Source of the DNA: Diphasiastrum complanatum
Lineage: Eukaryota > Streptophyta > Lycopodiopsida > Lycopodiales > Lycopodiaceae
DNA length: 64,000 bases
Direction: 5' to 3'
Assembly: GCA_029204225.1 (NCBI GenBank)
Contig: CM055112.1
Coordinates: forward strand, 25,247,922-25,311,921
Below the pieces are notes generated by a model. That model did no database searches. It was not told the DNA's origin and saw only the letters and a program-made list of their open reading frames with translations. The first letter of the stretch is position 1; each line of letters begins with the position of its first letter. This document shows positions 46,022-55,786 of this stretch, one piece after another. A program made the translations under genes and the position numbers.

Positions 46022-46295
46022 AGACTTTGACATGATTATATTGTGAGTATGATGCTCAATTTTTTTTCCCTCATTTGTAAATTAGTAGGTATTTTCTTAC
46101 TGCACTTTTTTATAGCATTTTAGTTTTTAGAGTCTCAATAATTTTGTACTTTCTTTTTGGACAATGAATTTGGTAAAATAGATTACAAAGTGTCGATATT
46201 TGATTCAATTGTTTCCTAATCATTAGAAAAGCTAAGTTTTTTGAGGGAATCTTGAAATAGGTAACACACAACATTATCTATTCAATACGCAACAA
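46022..46295. other. No feature recognised
   Basis: AT-rich interval between the ParB-like relic and the truncated LTR of the outer copia derivative. Confidence 0.5.
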
Positions 46296-46824
46296 TGTTT
46301 TTAGGTTTGACTATGTGGTAGCAAAAGTCAAAGGGTCCAATCATAAGAGAGAGATGTGTTGGAAGGGTCCAATCAAAAGTGAGGGATGTTGCATCACACA
46401 TCCAATAGGATTAGAGAGGCTATGTTTAAGGGGGTCCCATAAGAATCAAGCATGGATCTCCACGAGTTTCTATATGTACTTTCATTGCCTTCATTAATGT
46501 AAGAGAGATACATGAGTTTTTGAGTCAATTTGTAGATTTGCCAATTTTGCATGTATTGCCTTCCCTTTTTGAATGAGCCCAAATGTGGTATTTTCTCTCT
46601 CTACTTGAGGAGAGGAGCTTGTTGGGACTTCGTTTATTTCATGAAGTCTTCCACACGTGTGAAACACCTTTTGGTAATGAATGAATGCATGTAGAATGGT
46701 CTTTTTGCCTGAGATCTTGTCATTGATCTTGGATTTCAATCAATAGGTGATCTGTAGTGTATGAGCCAAGCTTAGGAGATCAATTTCACGTATTAGGACA
46801 TTCCCACATGTGTAAAATTTCACA
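46296..46824 (+). repeat. 5' LTR (truncated) of the outer copia derivative
   Basis: Matches 56069-56610 with small indels, for example a ~15-bp gap after TTAGGTTTGA. It ends TTTCACA at 46824 next to the PBS. The part equivalent to 55787-56068 is absent. It includes a G-box palindrome CACACGTGTGAAA at 46652-46664. Confidence 0.8.
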
Positions 46825-46839
46825 TGGTATCTCATAGCC
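46825..46839 (+). promoter_or_regulatory. Degenerate primer-binding site
   Basis: TGGTATCTCATAGCC directly after the LTR end resembles the initiator-Met PBS TGGTATCAGAGCC with changes in the middle, as expected in an old element. Confidence 0.6.
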
Positions 46840-47445
46840 TACCTAAGCTTTTGATGCATCTATCATCCACAGTTTCAAAAATTTCATGAAGTTCAAGATC
46901 TAGAGAGTGTTGATTGCATCTCCCATGCTATCTCAAGGAAATTTGGATCAAGAGGGTTCATTGTCATAATGATTGAATCATTTTAGGTACCGTACGTAAT
47001 TCAGTGCTTAGGCACATTTGAAGTACAACCAAGTTCATCTGGAAAGTTCTCTTCCAAGTTAGAATCAAATTTGGTGCTAGATAGCTTCTTTGAAAGCTAG
47101 TTTTGTCTAGTTTATGTCACTATTTCTTTCAATAATTTGGTAGAGTCAATCAAAAGCTATAATCTTTTGAAGAGGGTTAGGTAGGGCACCTAAAACTGTG
47201 TGGACACATTTGGTTTGATCATATCTTGCTAGTTTGACCAAAAAATTCAAGAAGAGGCTTGTCAATGTCATCTATTTGAGATCTAGTCATCATTTTGAGG
47301 TCATAGCCACTTTCTTTCATAAAATTGGCCTGTATTTGAGTGATTTGTGGATTCTTGGAGTTTTTCACACGTGGAAAAGATAGTTTGACCCAAACTTTGG
47401 CTCTAATCCATCAATTGATGAGAGGTTGATCTAGTTTGAGAGAGA
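46840..47445 (+). other. Leader of the outer copia derivative
   Basis: Non-coding stretch between PBS and gag. It contains one CACGTG G-box (47368-47373, TTTTTCACACGTGGAAAAG). No frame of interest. Confidence 0.5.
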
Positions 47446-48170
47446 TTGGTAGAGCTAGTGAGATCCATCTCACATTTTGTTGCAAGATCTTGCATAGGAG
47501 TTGGTAGTACGCCTTTCAAGGATCCTATAGTGAGAGAGAAGCAACATTTTTATTGTCTAAATCACAAGGAGTCTTCACTATTACATGGCATCTATGGGTT
47601 CCTTCAATTGGCATCTAGTGAGAGACTATCTACCTCCAACTATTCTATTTGGAAGGCTAGAATAAAGTCCATTTTGGAGCTCCAAGATGTGATGAAGACT
47701 GTGCTAGGACTTGAGGAGGAGCCTCAAGAGCTCTAAGAGGTCCAAAAGTACAAAAAGAGAGCTAGGATGGCTCTACATATCATAAAGATAAATGTTTCAA
47801 ATGAATTGTTGTGTGATATTGGCTCATGTACCACATCCAAGGAGGCTTGGGACACATTGGAATCCATTTATGGTGGAAAGGTGAAAACATACTTCACAAA
47901 GGACAAGCCAAGAGGAAGGGACAAAGAGCAACATCAACATTTCATAAAGGACAAGTCAAAGGAGGAGAGTGATGAAGAGTCATCATAGACATCAACAAGT
48001 TGCAAATCCAACAAGAAGTGCTTCCTTTGTGGTAAGAAGGTGCATTTTGCTTCTAATTGTTTCAAGAAGAGAAATGACGATCAGGTAGCAAGAGGGACTA
48101 GTTGTGGTGAGCTTTTTAAAATTGATTCTAATCCTTGTGGAAGTGTGGCCAAGAGGAGCTTGGATATCTG
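47446..48170 (+). pseudogene. Gag remnant of the outer copia derivative
   Basis: LASSERLSTSNYSIWKARIK (from about 47610) and MALHIIKINVSNELLCDIGS (47767 on) align with residues ~10-100 of the Gag of the nested young copia. A stop replaces a Gln codon at 47734-47736. The middle of Gag is deleted after TLESIYGG. An intact-spacing zinc knuckle CFLCGKKVHFASNC lies at about 48019-48060 after a further stop. It would be a non-autonomous Gag donor at best, and is now broken. Confidence 0.8.
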
Positions 48171-48660
48171 AAGGAGGAGACAAGTGATCTACCTCAATTT
48201 ATGTTCCAAGATGGTGAAGCTCATGAAGATAGTGCTTTGGCAAAAGTGCATGAAGATTTATTGCCAAGGAGGTCTACTTCTCATCAATTCTCTTATCTTT
48301 TCATTTGGATGATTTCATTTCATCATGTATAAGCAAAGATAGTGCTATTTCATGTGACTTCTTGCTTAAAGACTTCCATTGGAGGTACCTCTTATCAAAA
48401 GTTCTTGCAATAGTTGATGCTTTGGGGATCTTTAGATCCATTTTCTTTGCCAATATTCCTTTTCACATAAGGAGTAAGGATGATCCAATTTCAATCAGGA
48501 TGATGATGGTAGGATTGTCAAATCTACCAAAATTATGGAGATTTGCCAAGGCTTGAGGAGGAGTCGTCTCAACACATGGTTTCAAGGGGATCTTCAAGGG
48601 GCAAGGTTGAGTCTTTGTGGCTCAAAGTTCATGGTAAAGAGAGGCAAGTTTCAGGTGGTA
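48171..48660 (+). other. Outer derivative, internal part left of the nested insertion
   Basis: Short frames (48135-48332 and 48305-48556) show no pol motif. The stretch ends at the target duplication of the nested copia. Confidence 0.45.
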
Positions 48661-48665
48661 TTCAC
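48661..48665. repeat. Target-site duplication (left)
   Basis: TTCAC immediately before LTR start TGATAAATT; the same TTCAC follows the other LTR at 54979-54983. Five base pairs is the normal copia value. The 12 flanking bases GTGGTA...TCCAAC belong to the outer element. Confidence 0.85.
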
Positions 48666-49527
48666 TGATAAATTTTACAGTTTTTAGGACAATAATGATT
48701 GTACTTTACAATCATAGAGAGTTATTGGTTGCTTAATCAATGAATCTATCAAGTTCTACACATTAGATCTTGATCTAGATTCACTACACTTGGATTTAAG
48801 CAAGAGCAATGGATCAACACATCATTTTTTAGTGAGAGCGGCTTCACACGTGTGGAGTACTGTCCACTGTACGGACTGCACCTGAAACAACAAGTACAAT
48901 GATACTAGATAGCAATCATGCATAAAAATCACAAGACAAATGACTAGAAATCTCACAAAAGTGTAGAGTGCAAAAGTCTCATCAATTTTCTTAGCAAAAT
49001 GATGATCCTTTTATGGATCAAGTACATCCATGAGTCTGGTACAGTCCAGCAGGCCTTCACACGTGTGAAGAGTGCCACATCACTCATATCTATCCATTTG
49101 ATCCATCCTTGATCCTTATCCAATAGTTGACCTTTTAGAATATGACTAAAATTCAAAAAGCTAGTCTCCTAGAATATAGGAATATTCCCTACAAAATAGG
49201 ATCTAAGAAAAATGGTCAACTCTTATCTTCTAGTACTCTATACACACATGTGAACATCCACTTGCCATGTGGGAGCATTTACTCATGCACATGCAAGGAA
49301 AAGCTAATTTGTAGGTGACTAGTCAACTTGACTAAAAACTAGTCATTTCATGTTCACACTAACTAGAATGATACAAAATCAATTTGGATATATACAAACA
49401 TGAAAAGTACATCCTTTCACACATGGGAACATGCTCCACACGTGTGAAATCATATCATCAACATATTCTAATGTTTGATCAATATTTACATGAACCAATG
49501 TCAAGTGAGAAGTGACAATTTTCAACA
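48666..49527 (-). repeat. 3' LTR of the young copia
   Basis: On the minus strand it reads TGTTGAAAATTGTCAC... to ...AAATTTATCA, with TG/CA ends. It carries three CACACGTGTG palindromes: 48843-48855, 49055-49070 (CTTCACACGTGTGAAG, perfect over 16 bp) and 49436-49449. Confidence 0.95.
49388..49449 (-). promoter_or_regulatory. LTR promoter: TATA box with upstream G-box palindrome
   Basis: Reading the minus strand: TTTCACACGTGTGG (G-box core CACGTG at 49439-49444), then GTTCCCATGTGTGAAA, then TATATAT (49388-49394) about 45 bp after the G-box. This is a U3 promoter layout. The same module lies in the other LTR (TATA 54839-54845, CACGTG 54890-54895). G-boxes are bound by plant bZIP and bHLH factors in light, stress and ABA responses; which factor acts here is unknown. 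Confidence 0.7.
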
Positions 49528-49540
49528 CTCCTCCTCACTT
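49528..49540 (-). promoter_or_regulatory. Polypurine tract of the young copia
   Basis: AGTGAGGAGGAG on the minus strand abuts the 3' LTR start TGTTGAAAA. It directly follows the gag-pol stop codon. The outer derivative has the related GATGAGGAG before its LTR at 55787. Confidence 0.85.
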
Positions 49541-52500
49541 CTAACTTGGCAAATCTAGTGTACATCTATCTACAATTCCAAGAGCATATCTTAACTTAAA
49601 AAATGGATCTTTGGACAATGGTTTGGTTAAGATATCAGCTATGCATTCGGATGATGGTACATGATGTAGTTGCACTTCCTTGGATTGTACCTTCTCCCTC
49701 ACAAAGTGGTGAGCTATCTCAATATGCTTTGTTCTAGCATGGAAGATAGGATTTGAAGCAATTTGTTGAGAAGCTTGATTGTCACAAAATATGTAAGGGA
49801 TCTCCTCGGCCTCTAGCACATGTAGTTCCATCAAGAGTCTTCTTAGCCATAAGAGCTCTTTGGTTGTTGAAGTCAATGCCTTGTACTCGGCTTCACAAGA
49901 AGATAGTGAGATTGTATCTTGCTTTTTGGAAAGCCAAGATATCACTCCTCCACAAAGAAATGTTGCAAATGCACTAATGGACTTCCTATCCATCTTGTCA
50001 CCTGCAAAATCTGAATCCGAGTAGGCTCTCAAGTGCAAGTTAGATCCTTCATAAAGTATACCAAAAAATCTAGTACTAGAAACATATCTAAGTACTCTCT
50101 TGGCACTTTTCCAATGATGAATTAAAGGAGCTTGCATACTTTGACTCAACTTGCTTACACAAAAACTTAAGTCAGGTCTAGTGATGGTTAAATAGATTAG
50201 AGAGCCTATAAGCTTCCTAAAGAGAGTGATGTCCTCAAAGGATGCTTCATCACCTTCATTAGTTGCTTTCACAACATGCTCCATAGGGGTGTCAATCCCC
50301 TTACAATCTTTCATACCAAATCTTTCAAGAATGGAAGTAGCATACTTAGATTGACTTATGAAAGTATAATTGCTACTTCTAGACACTTCTATCCCAAGTA
50401 TAAACTTTAGGAAGCCTAGATCTACCATCTTGAACTCACTAGATAAGTCAACTTTTACTTTGCCTATGCCATCATCATCATTTCCTGTCATAATGATGTC
50501 ATCAACATAAAGAACCAAAATGATGATCTTTCCTTCATTACATTTGAAATATAAAGAAGGTTCATAAGCACTTAGTACAAAGCCAAGGGAATAGAGAAAA
50601 TCATGCAACCTAGAGTACCAAGCTCTAGGTGCTTGCTTCAAGCCATATAGGCTCTTCCTTAAGTAGCACACCTTTTGCTCCTCACCAATCTTGATGAAGC
50701 CCTCGGGTTGCATCATGTAGATTTCCTCTTCTAAGAAGCCATTCAAGAAGGCATTTGTCACATCCATTTGGTAGAGATCCCATTTGAACAAAGTAGCAAT
50801 GCAAATGATTAATCTAATAGTTACAAGCTTAGCTACAGGTGCAAATGTTTCTTCATAATCCAATCCTTTTATTTGAAGAAATCCCTTAGCAACAAGCCTA
50901 GCTTTGTATTTACTAATAGATCCATCTTGATTGTACTTAATTCTATAAATCCACTTACATGCAAGTGGTTTCTTTCCTCTTGGAAGATTTACAAGATTCC
51001 AAGTATGATTTTCTTCTAATGCATCATACTCTACTTGCATTGCATCTCTCCAAACTTTAGATTTACATGCTTCTTCAAAAGATGATGGTTCTTCAATCAA
51101 TGTAGCTAAAAAAGAGTAAGAGGTAGAAGATGTAGAGCCTTCCTTTTGCTTTCCCTTGTCCACATAGGTAAGCCTTGAGGGCTCGGCCTTGCTCCTTGAT
51201 GATCTTCTTGGCCCCTTTTGACTTGGATCCAAATCTCCATCCTCGGGTTTGTCATGATCCTCCTCGGGTTTGTCAAGATCCTCCTCGGATTTGTCAAGAT
51301 GTTCAATGCACAATGGGTTAGATCCATTTGACAAGCTCTTAGCAAATTGTGACTCATCAAAAAGTACATCCTTGCTTACCTTTACTTTCTTGGATGTAGG
51401 ATCATATATCCTATATCCCTTGCTATTTTCTCCATAGCCAACAAAGATTCCTTTGAAGGAGGTAGCATCTTCTTTCCTTCTAGTCTCCAAAGGAATGTGT
51501 ACATAACAAGTACATCCAAAGATCTTAAAATATTTTACATTGGGTTTCTTATCAAACAAGGCTTGATAAGGTGAGATCCCATCTATAGCACTACTAGGAA
51601 GTCTATTACACAAATAATTAGCACATGTTATGGCTTCTCCCCAAAATGAGATGGGAAGTGATGCATCAAGCCTCAAGGACTTTGCACACTCACATAGACT
51701 CCTATTTTTCCTCTCGGCCACCCCATTTTGTTGAGGGGTGTAGGAACAAGTGTATTGTAACTTAATACCATTGATCTCACAAAAGTCTTTCATTTTATTG
51801 GAGGTGTACTCTCCTCCATTATCACATCTTAGTGCTTTGATAGAAGTACTAAGTTGTTTCTCTACTAGAGACTTGAACTTAATGAAAGCTTCATAAACAA
51901 GATTTTTCTTTGATAGTAACTCAATCCATGTGAATCTAGTACAATCATCTATAAAAGTTACATACATCAAGGCACCTCCATTACTTGCATGTGAAAAACT
52001 ATGTACATCAGAATGTATGAGATCCAAGGGAGAGAGAGATCTTGATGAAGATTTCTTGTAAGAAGATTTGTGTGACTTTGCAAGGCCACATGCCTCACAC
52101 ATTTTTCCACACTTCTTGAAAGCTCTTGGTAGGCCGAGAGCTAGTTCCTTGCTTGCCATTGACTCCATAGATTGAAGATTAGGATGGCCTAATCTCTTAT
52201 GCCAAAGCTCCACTTGAGTTAGCTCCTCCCTAGCCAAGTTCACACTTTCACTTGCAACATTAGCATCCAACTTGAAAAGTCTACCTTGCTTAATGCCACT
52301 AGCTATGCACTTATCATTTTTCAAGATGGAACAAACTCCATTCTTGAAATGTACATCTAGTCCATTGTCCATTAATTGTCCTACACTAAGCAAGTTTCTT
52401 GAAATGGTAGGAACATACAAAACATTATCTAGATCTATCCTTTTAGATGTGCCTAAACAAAGAGGTATAGATCCTATGCCATCTATCTTGCATGCTTGAT

Positions 52501-53521
52501 CACTAGCAGTGTATATTGACTTCTTAGAGTCATTACAAGATAGAAGAGTAGAAAAATAATGCTTGTTAAAGGACATGTGGGAACTAGCCCCACTATCTAT
52601 CCACCATGTGTCTTGACTTGAAGTTGGTGTAGATGCAACCATTAAGGATGTGTTGAATCCATCCTCATATTCTTCCTCTTGAGCAATGTTCCCTTGATCT
52701 CCTTTGGCTTGTTGATTCTTCTTCAAGTAGCATTCTGAGGCAAAGTGTCCTTTCTTTCCACAAAAGAAACACTTTAGTTTTGCCTTGTTCTTCACTTTGC
52801 CTTTGGAGGTAGATCCTCCATTCTTCATCTCGGCCTCCTTGCCTTGATTTTTCTTGAATGGATTTTGCTTTTTCTTGCCTTTAGATGTAAAGTTAGCTTT
52901 CTCCTCTCCTCCATTAAGTGACATGCTATCCATTCTTGTCTTGAGGTGTAGAAGCCTACTCTCCTCGGCCACAAGAACATTGTGCAACTTTTCAATGGAT
53001 GGAAGAGAGTCTTGAATGGCAAATGATTGGACTAAGTTGGTAAACTCATCACTTAGACCATTCAAAATGATTTGTACTAGTTCTTGATCTTGGATCTTCT
53101 CTCCTATTGCACTTAACTCCTTGTTAAGAGATTTGATCCTAAGAACATACTCTTGTCCACTCTCTCCACTTCCTTTCATGCTTTGGAAAACTTGATTTCT
53201 TAGCATGAGGATTCTTGAAGTATTGTTGGATTCATAAATGCTCTTTAATGAATCCCAAGCCTCTTTGGATGAGGTACAAGAAGACACCTCTTTCAAGAGG
53301 TCATTGCATACATTTAACTTTATGCAATGTAGAGCTAATCTTGCTCTCTTCTTGTATTTGGCTTGTTCTTGGGGAGTTTGAGGCTCTTCCTCTACTCCTT
53401 GAACTATGTCATATAGATCATGGATCACTAGGAGTGATTCCATTCTCACTTTCCAAATGGAATAATTTGTGGAAGTGAGTCTCTCACTTGATTCCATCAA
53501 ATATCCACCCATGGATGACAT
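49541..53521 (-). CDS. Copia Gag-Pol polyprotein, intact
   Basis: A 1,326-residue frame. Gag occupies ~1-245 (STNYSIWKVRMESLL; core ~60-190). The zinc knuckle CFFCGKKGHFASEC is at 251-264. Protease active site DSGA is at 309-312. The integrase zinc region is H441, H446, C475, C478, and the catalytic triad is D505, D567, E603 with the D-35-E spacing (TPQQNGVAERKN). An acidic linker with repeated DKPEED-type units spans ~740-770. Reverse transcriptase covers ~830-1090 with D920 and YVDD at 1005-1008. RNase H has acidic residues D1169/D1171, E1210/E1212 and D1247 and the ADILTKPL tail. Every catalytic residue expected is there. The polyprotein would be processed by its own protease and act in cytoplasmic particles and the nucleus. 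The start Met lies ~585 bp after the PBS. Confidence 0.95.
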   Translation of the reverse strand: MSSMGGYLMESSERLTSTNYSIWKVRMESLLVIHDLYDIVQGVEEEPQTPQEQAKYKKRARLALHCIKLNVCNDLLKEVSSCTSSKEAWDSLKSIYESNNTSRILMLRNQVFQSMKGSGESGQEYVLRIKSLNKELSAIGEKIQDQELVQIILNGLSDEFTNLVQSFAIQDSLPSIEKLHNVLVAEESRLLHLKTRMDSMSLNGGEEKANFTSKGKKKQNPFKKNQGKEAEMKNGGSTSKGKVKNKAKLKCFFCGKKGHFASECYLKKNQQAKGDQGNIAQEEEYEDGFNTSLMVASTPTSSQDTWWIDSGASSHMSFNKHYFSTLLSCNDSKKSIYTASDQACKIDGIGSIPLCLGTSKRIDLDNVLYVPTISRNLLSVGQLMDNGLDVHFKNGVCSILKNDKCIASGIKQGRLFKLDANVASESVNLAREELTQVELWHKRLGHPNLQSMESMASKELALGLPRAFKKCGKMCEACGLAKSHKSSYKKSSSRSLSPLDLIHSDVHSFSHASNGGALMYVTFIDDCTRFTWIELLSKKNLVYEAFIKFKSLVEKQLSTSIKALRCDNGGEYTSNKMKDFCEINGIKLQYTCSYTPQQNGVAERKNRSLCECAKSLRLDASLPISFWGEAITCANYLCNRLPSSAIDGISPYQALFDKKPNVKYFKIFGCTCYVHIPLETRRKEDATSFKGIFVGYGENSKGYRIYDPTSKKVKVSKDVLFDESQFAKSLSNGSNPLCIEHLDKSEEDLDKPEEDHDKPEDGDLDPSQKGPRRSSRSKAEPSRLTYVDKGKQKEGSTSSTSYSFLATLIEEPSSFEEACKSKVWRDAMQVEYDALEENHTWNLVNLPRGKKPLACKWIYRIKYNQDGSISKYKARLVAKGFLQIKGLDYEETFAPVAKLVTIRLIICIATLFKWDLYQMDVTNAFLNGFLEEEIYMMQPEGFIKIGEEQKVCYLRKSLYGLKQAPRAWYSRLHDFLYSLGFVLSAYEPSLYFKCNEGKIIILVLYVDDIIMTGNDDDGIGKVKVDLSSEFKMVDLGFLKFILGIEVSRSSNYTFISQSKYATSILERFGMKDCKGIDTPMEHVVKATNEGDEASFEDITLFRKLIGSLIYLTITRPDLSFCVSKLSQSMQAPLIHHWKSAKRVLRYVSSTRFFGILYEGSNLHLRAYSDSDFAGDKMDRKSISAFATFLCGGVISWLSKKQDTISLSSCEAEYKALTSTTKELLWLRRLLMELHVLEAEEIPYIFCDNQASQQIASNPIFHARTKHIEIAHHFVREKVQSKEVQLHHVPSSECIADILTKPLSKDPFFKLRYALGIVDRCTLDLPS

Positions 53522-53940
53522 TTTAGAATGAATGCTCTTTTAAAAATCACAAAGATTTTTGAATTTTAAAAGATCTATGAAGTGGCCTAAAGCTTACTAG
53601 AATGCCTATAGGCTTGTCTCTATCAAACTAACACACAAGCTTGAATGATACTCAAAGATCTTACCAAAAATTTCTAGCTTTCACTCTCACAAAAAAAATT
53701 GCTTTACACTTTTCTTAGAGATTTCACTTCAACTAAGGATCTGAACAAATCAGCCTCTTAGATCTGATCTTAGACTCTAAAAAGAAATGCTTCAATGATC
53801 CAAAACACTATTTGGTCATAGGCATTAGTTAGAATGAATCTAGATCAATACTATGCTTCAAAAAGCACCAAAAATGAACTAGTATTGTGATTTTGGGACC
53901 AAAAAACACAAAGTAACTTGAATTGAAAGTTGCTGTACGG

Positions 53941-53956
53941 TTTCACACGTGTGAAA
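53941..53956. promoter_or_regulatory. Perfect 16-bp G-box palindrome in the leader
   Basis: TTTCACACGTGTGAAA, self-complementary, lies ~150 bp inside the element from the PBS. It repeats the LTR motif outside the LTR. Confidence 0.7.
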
Positions 53957-54104
53957 AGTACATACACAGCCTCCAAGTCGTTTTGATCCAAATGATTACA
54001 AGCTATCACTCTAGAAGAACTCGCCCTCACTAGTATTGGCCAAAAAACAAATTTTGCCAATGATCTTTACAAGATTTATGATTCAATGATCACTCTCTTA
54101 CTTA

Positions 54105-54116
54105 GCTCTGATACCA
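54105..54116 (-). promoter_or_regulatory. Primer-binding site of the young copia
   Basis: Minus strand TGGTATCAGAGC directly abuts the 5' LTR end ...TTTATCA. It is the exact plant initiator tRNA-Met site. Confidence 0.95.
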
Positions 54117-54978
54117 TGATAAATTTTACAGTTTTTAGGACAATAATGATTGTACTTTACAATCATAGAGAGTTATTGGTTGCTTAATCAATGAATCTAT
54201 CAAGTTCTACACATTAGATCTTGATCTAGATTCACTACACTTGGATTTAAGCAAGAGCAATGGATCAACACATCATTTTTTAGTGAGAGCGGCTTCACAC
54301 GTGTGGAGTACTGTCCACTGTACGGACTGCACCTGAAACAACAAGTACAATGATACTAGATAGCAATCATGCATAAAAATCACAAGACAAATGACTAGAA
54401 ATCTCACAAAAGTGTAGAGTGCAAAAGTCTCATCAATTTTCTTAGCAAAATGATGATCCTTTTATGGATCAAGTACATCCATGAGTCTGGTACAGTCCAG
54501 CAGGCCTTCACACGTGTGAAGAGTGCCACATCACTCATATCTATCCATTTGATCCATCCTTGATCCTTATCCAATAGTTGACCTTTTAGAATATGACTAA
54601 AATTCAAAAAGCTAGTCTCCTAGAATATAGGAATATTCCCTACAAAATAGGATCTAAGAAAAATGGTCAACTCTTATCTTCTAGTACTATATACACACAT
54701 GTGAACATCCACTTGCCATGTGGGAGCATTTACTCATGCACATGCAAGGAAAAGCTAATTTGTAGGTGACTAGTCAACTTGACTAAAAACTAGTCATTTC
54801 ATGTTCACACTAACTAGAATGATACAAAATCAATTTGGATATATACAAACATGAAAAGTACATCCTTTCACACATGGGAACATGCTCCACACGTGTGAAA
54901 TCATATCATCAACATATTCTAATGTTTGATCAATATTTACATGAACCAATGTCAAGTGAGAAGTGACAATTTTCAACA
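54117..54978 (-). repeat. 5' LTR of the young copia
   Basis: Identical by eye to 48666-49527 except for one base. It should drive transcription of the element, with the TATA at 54839-54845 and G-box palindromes at 54294-54306, 54506-54521 and 54887-54900. Confidence 0.95.
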
Positions 54979-54983
54979 TTCAC
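54979..54983. repeat. Target-site duplication (right)
   Basis: TTCAC, matching 48661-48665. Confidence 0.85.
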
Positions 54984-55786
54984 TCCAACATTTTCTCTCA
55001 TGCTTCTCTTTCATTACTTTATGTACCATCTTGCTTTTATGAGATTTCTAAATCTCATAGTTCGAGTGAGGTAATGATAGTCTTGTATCATGCCTCTAGT
55101 ACGGAAATATTACTTGTCATTCATGGCTTAGACATTTTTACAAATTACTTAGAAATAAAGTGGTTGAGCCATTAAGTGTATGATCTTGGATCTAGTAATA
55201 GCAAGAATGAGCTTGTTGCTCATAGTTTGAAAAATCATGCTTTTACATGGTTTGAGACATTTTGTAAACTTCTCTTGAGATTAAGTGAAGCATCCAAAGA
55301 GGAGAGTTACATCCTTGAGAAAGTATTTAGCCTAAAAAAGATCAAGATTCTATCTGATTTCAAGATTAGATCCATTATGGATAAAGTTCATAGTATGTGG
55401 ACTAGTCAAGCTAGAATGCTTAATCTTGATGATCAACACTATTGCTCATCTTATGATCTTGATCTCTATGATATTTGTGATCTTTATGAGGCATGGAAGC
55501 CTATGATTTTCATCATGATGTAGCCATCTTCATGCAAATGGTACTTCCAAATCAAAGATCATCATCAAGCATGGAGGAAGCATGTGGATATAGTGGCAAA
55601 TTGGTTGAATGCTCTTCAAAGATGTTGGCAAATGATTTCTATCAAAGAAATCTTATCATGGATATGGTGAGGGTGATGCTATGATGGATCCTTTTGCTAG
55701 TTTTTCACTTCATATGCATACCAAAGGATCCACTCAAAAAGTTTCACAAAATCCTTGATCTTACCAAGCTAGTTTTTGATGAGGAG
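54984..55786 (+). other. Outer derivative, internal part right of the nested insertion
   Basis: Contains a 115-codon frame (55176-55523) rich in Ser, Leu and Lys (NKELV-like start, SEASKEESYILEKVFSLKKI) that is not a recognisable pol domain. The end TGATGAGGAG (about 55777-55786) is a polypurine tract directly before the LTR. No integrase or RT sequence is present, supporting a gag-only element. Confidence 0.5.

Larger units (their letters stand above)
48666..54978 (-). mobile_element. Young, complete Ty1/copia retrotransposon
   Basis: Ends: LTRs at 48666-49527 and 54117-54978, each 862 bp and differing, as far as I can see, at one base (CTCTATAC against CTATATAC near 49234/54685). PBS, polypurine tract and a 5-bp target duplication are in place, and a single 1,326-codon gag-pol frame has no stop or shift. 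All parts needed for transposition are present, so it may be active or was until recently. It lies in reverse orientation inside the older gag-only relative. Confidence 0.95.

Noticed and set aside
48953-49156. 67-codon frame present in both LTRs (also 54404-54607)
   Set aside because: Lies wholly inside the LTR, in a region needed as non-coding U3/R/U5; duplicated only because the LTR is.
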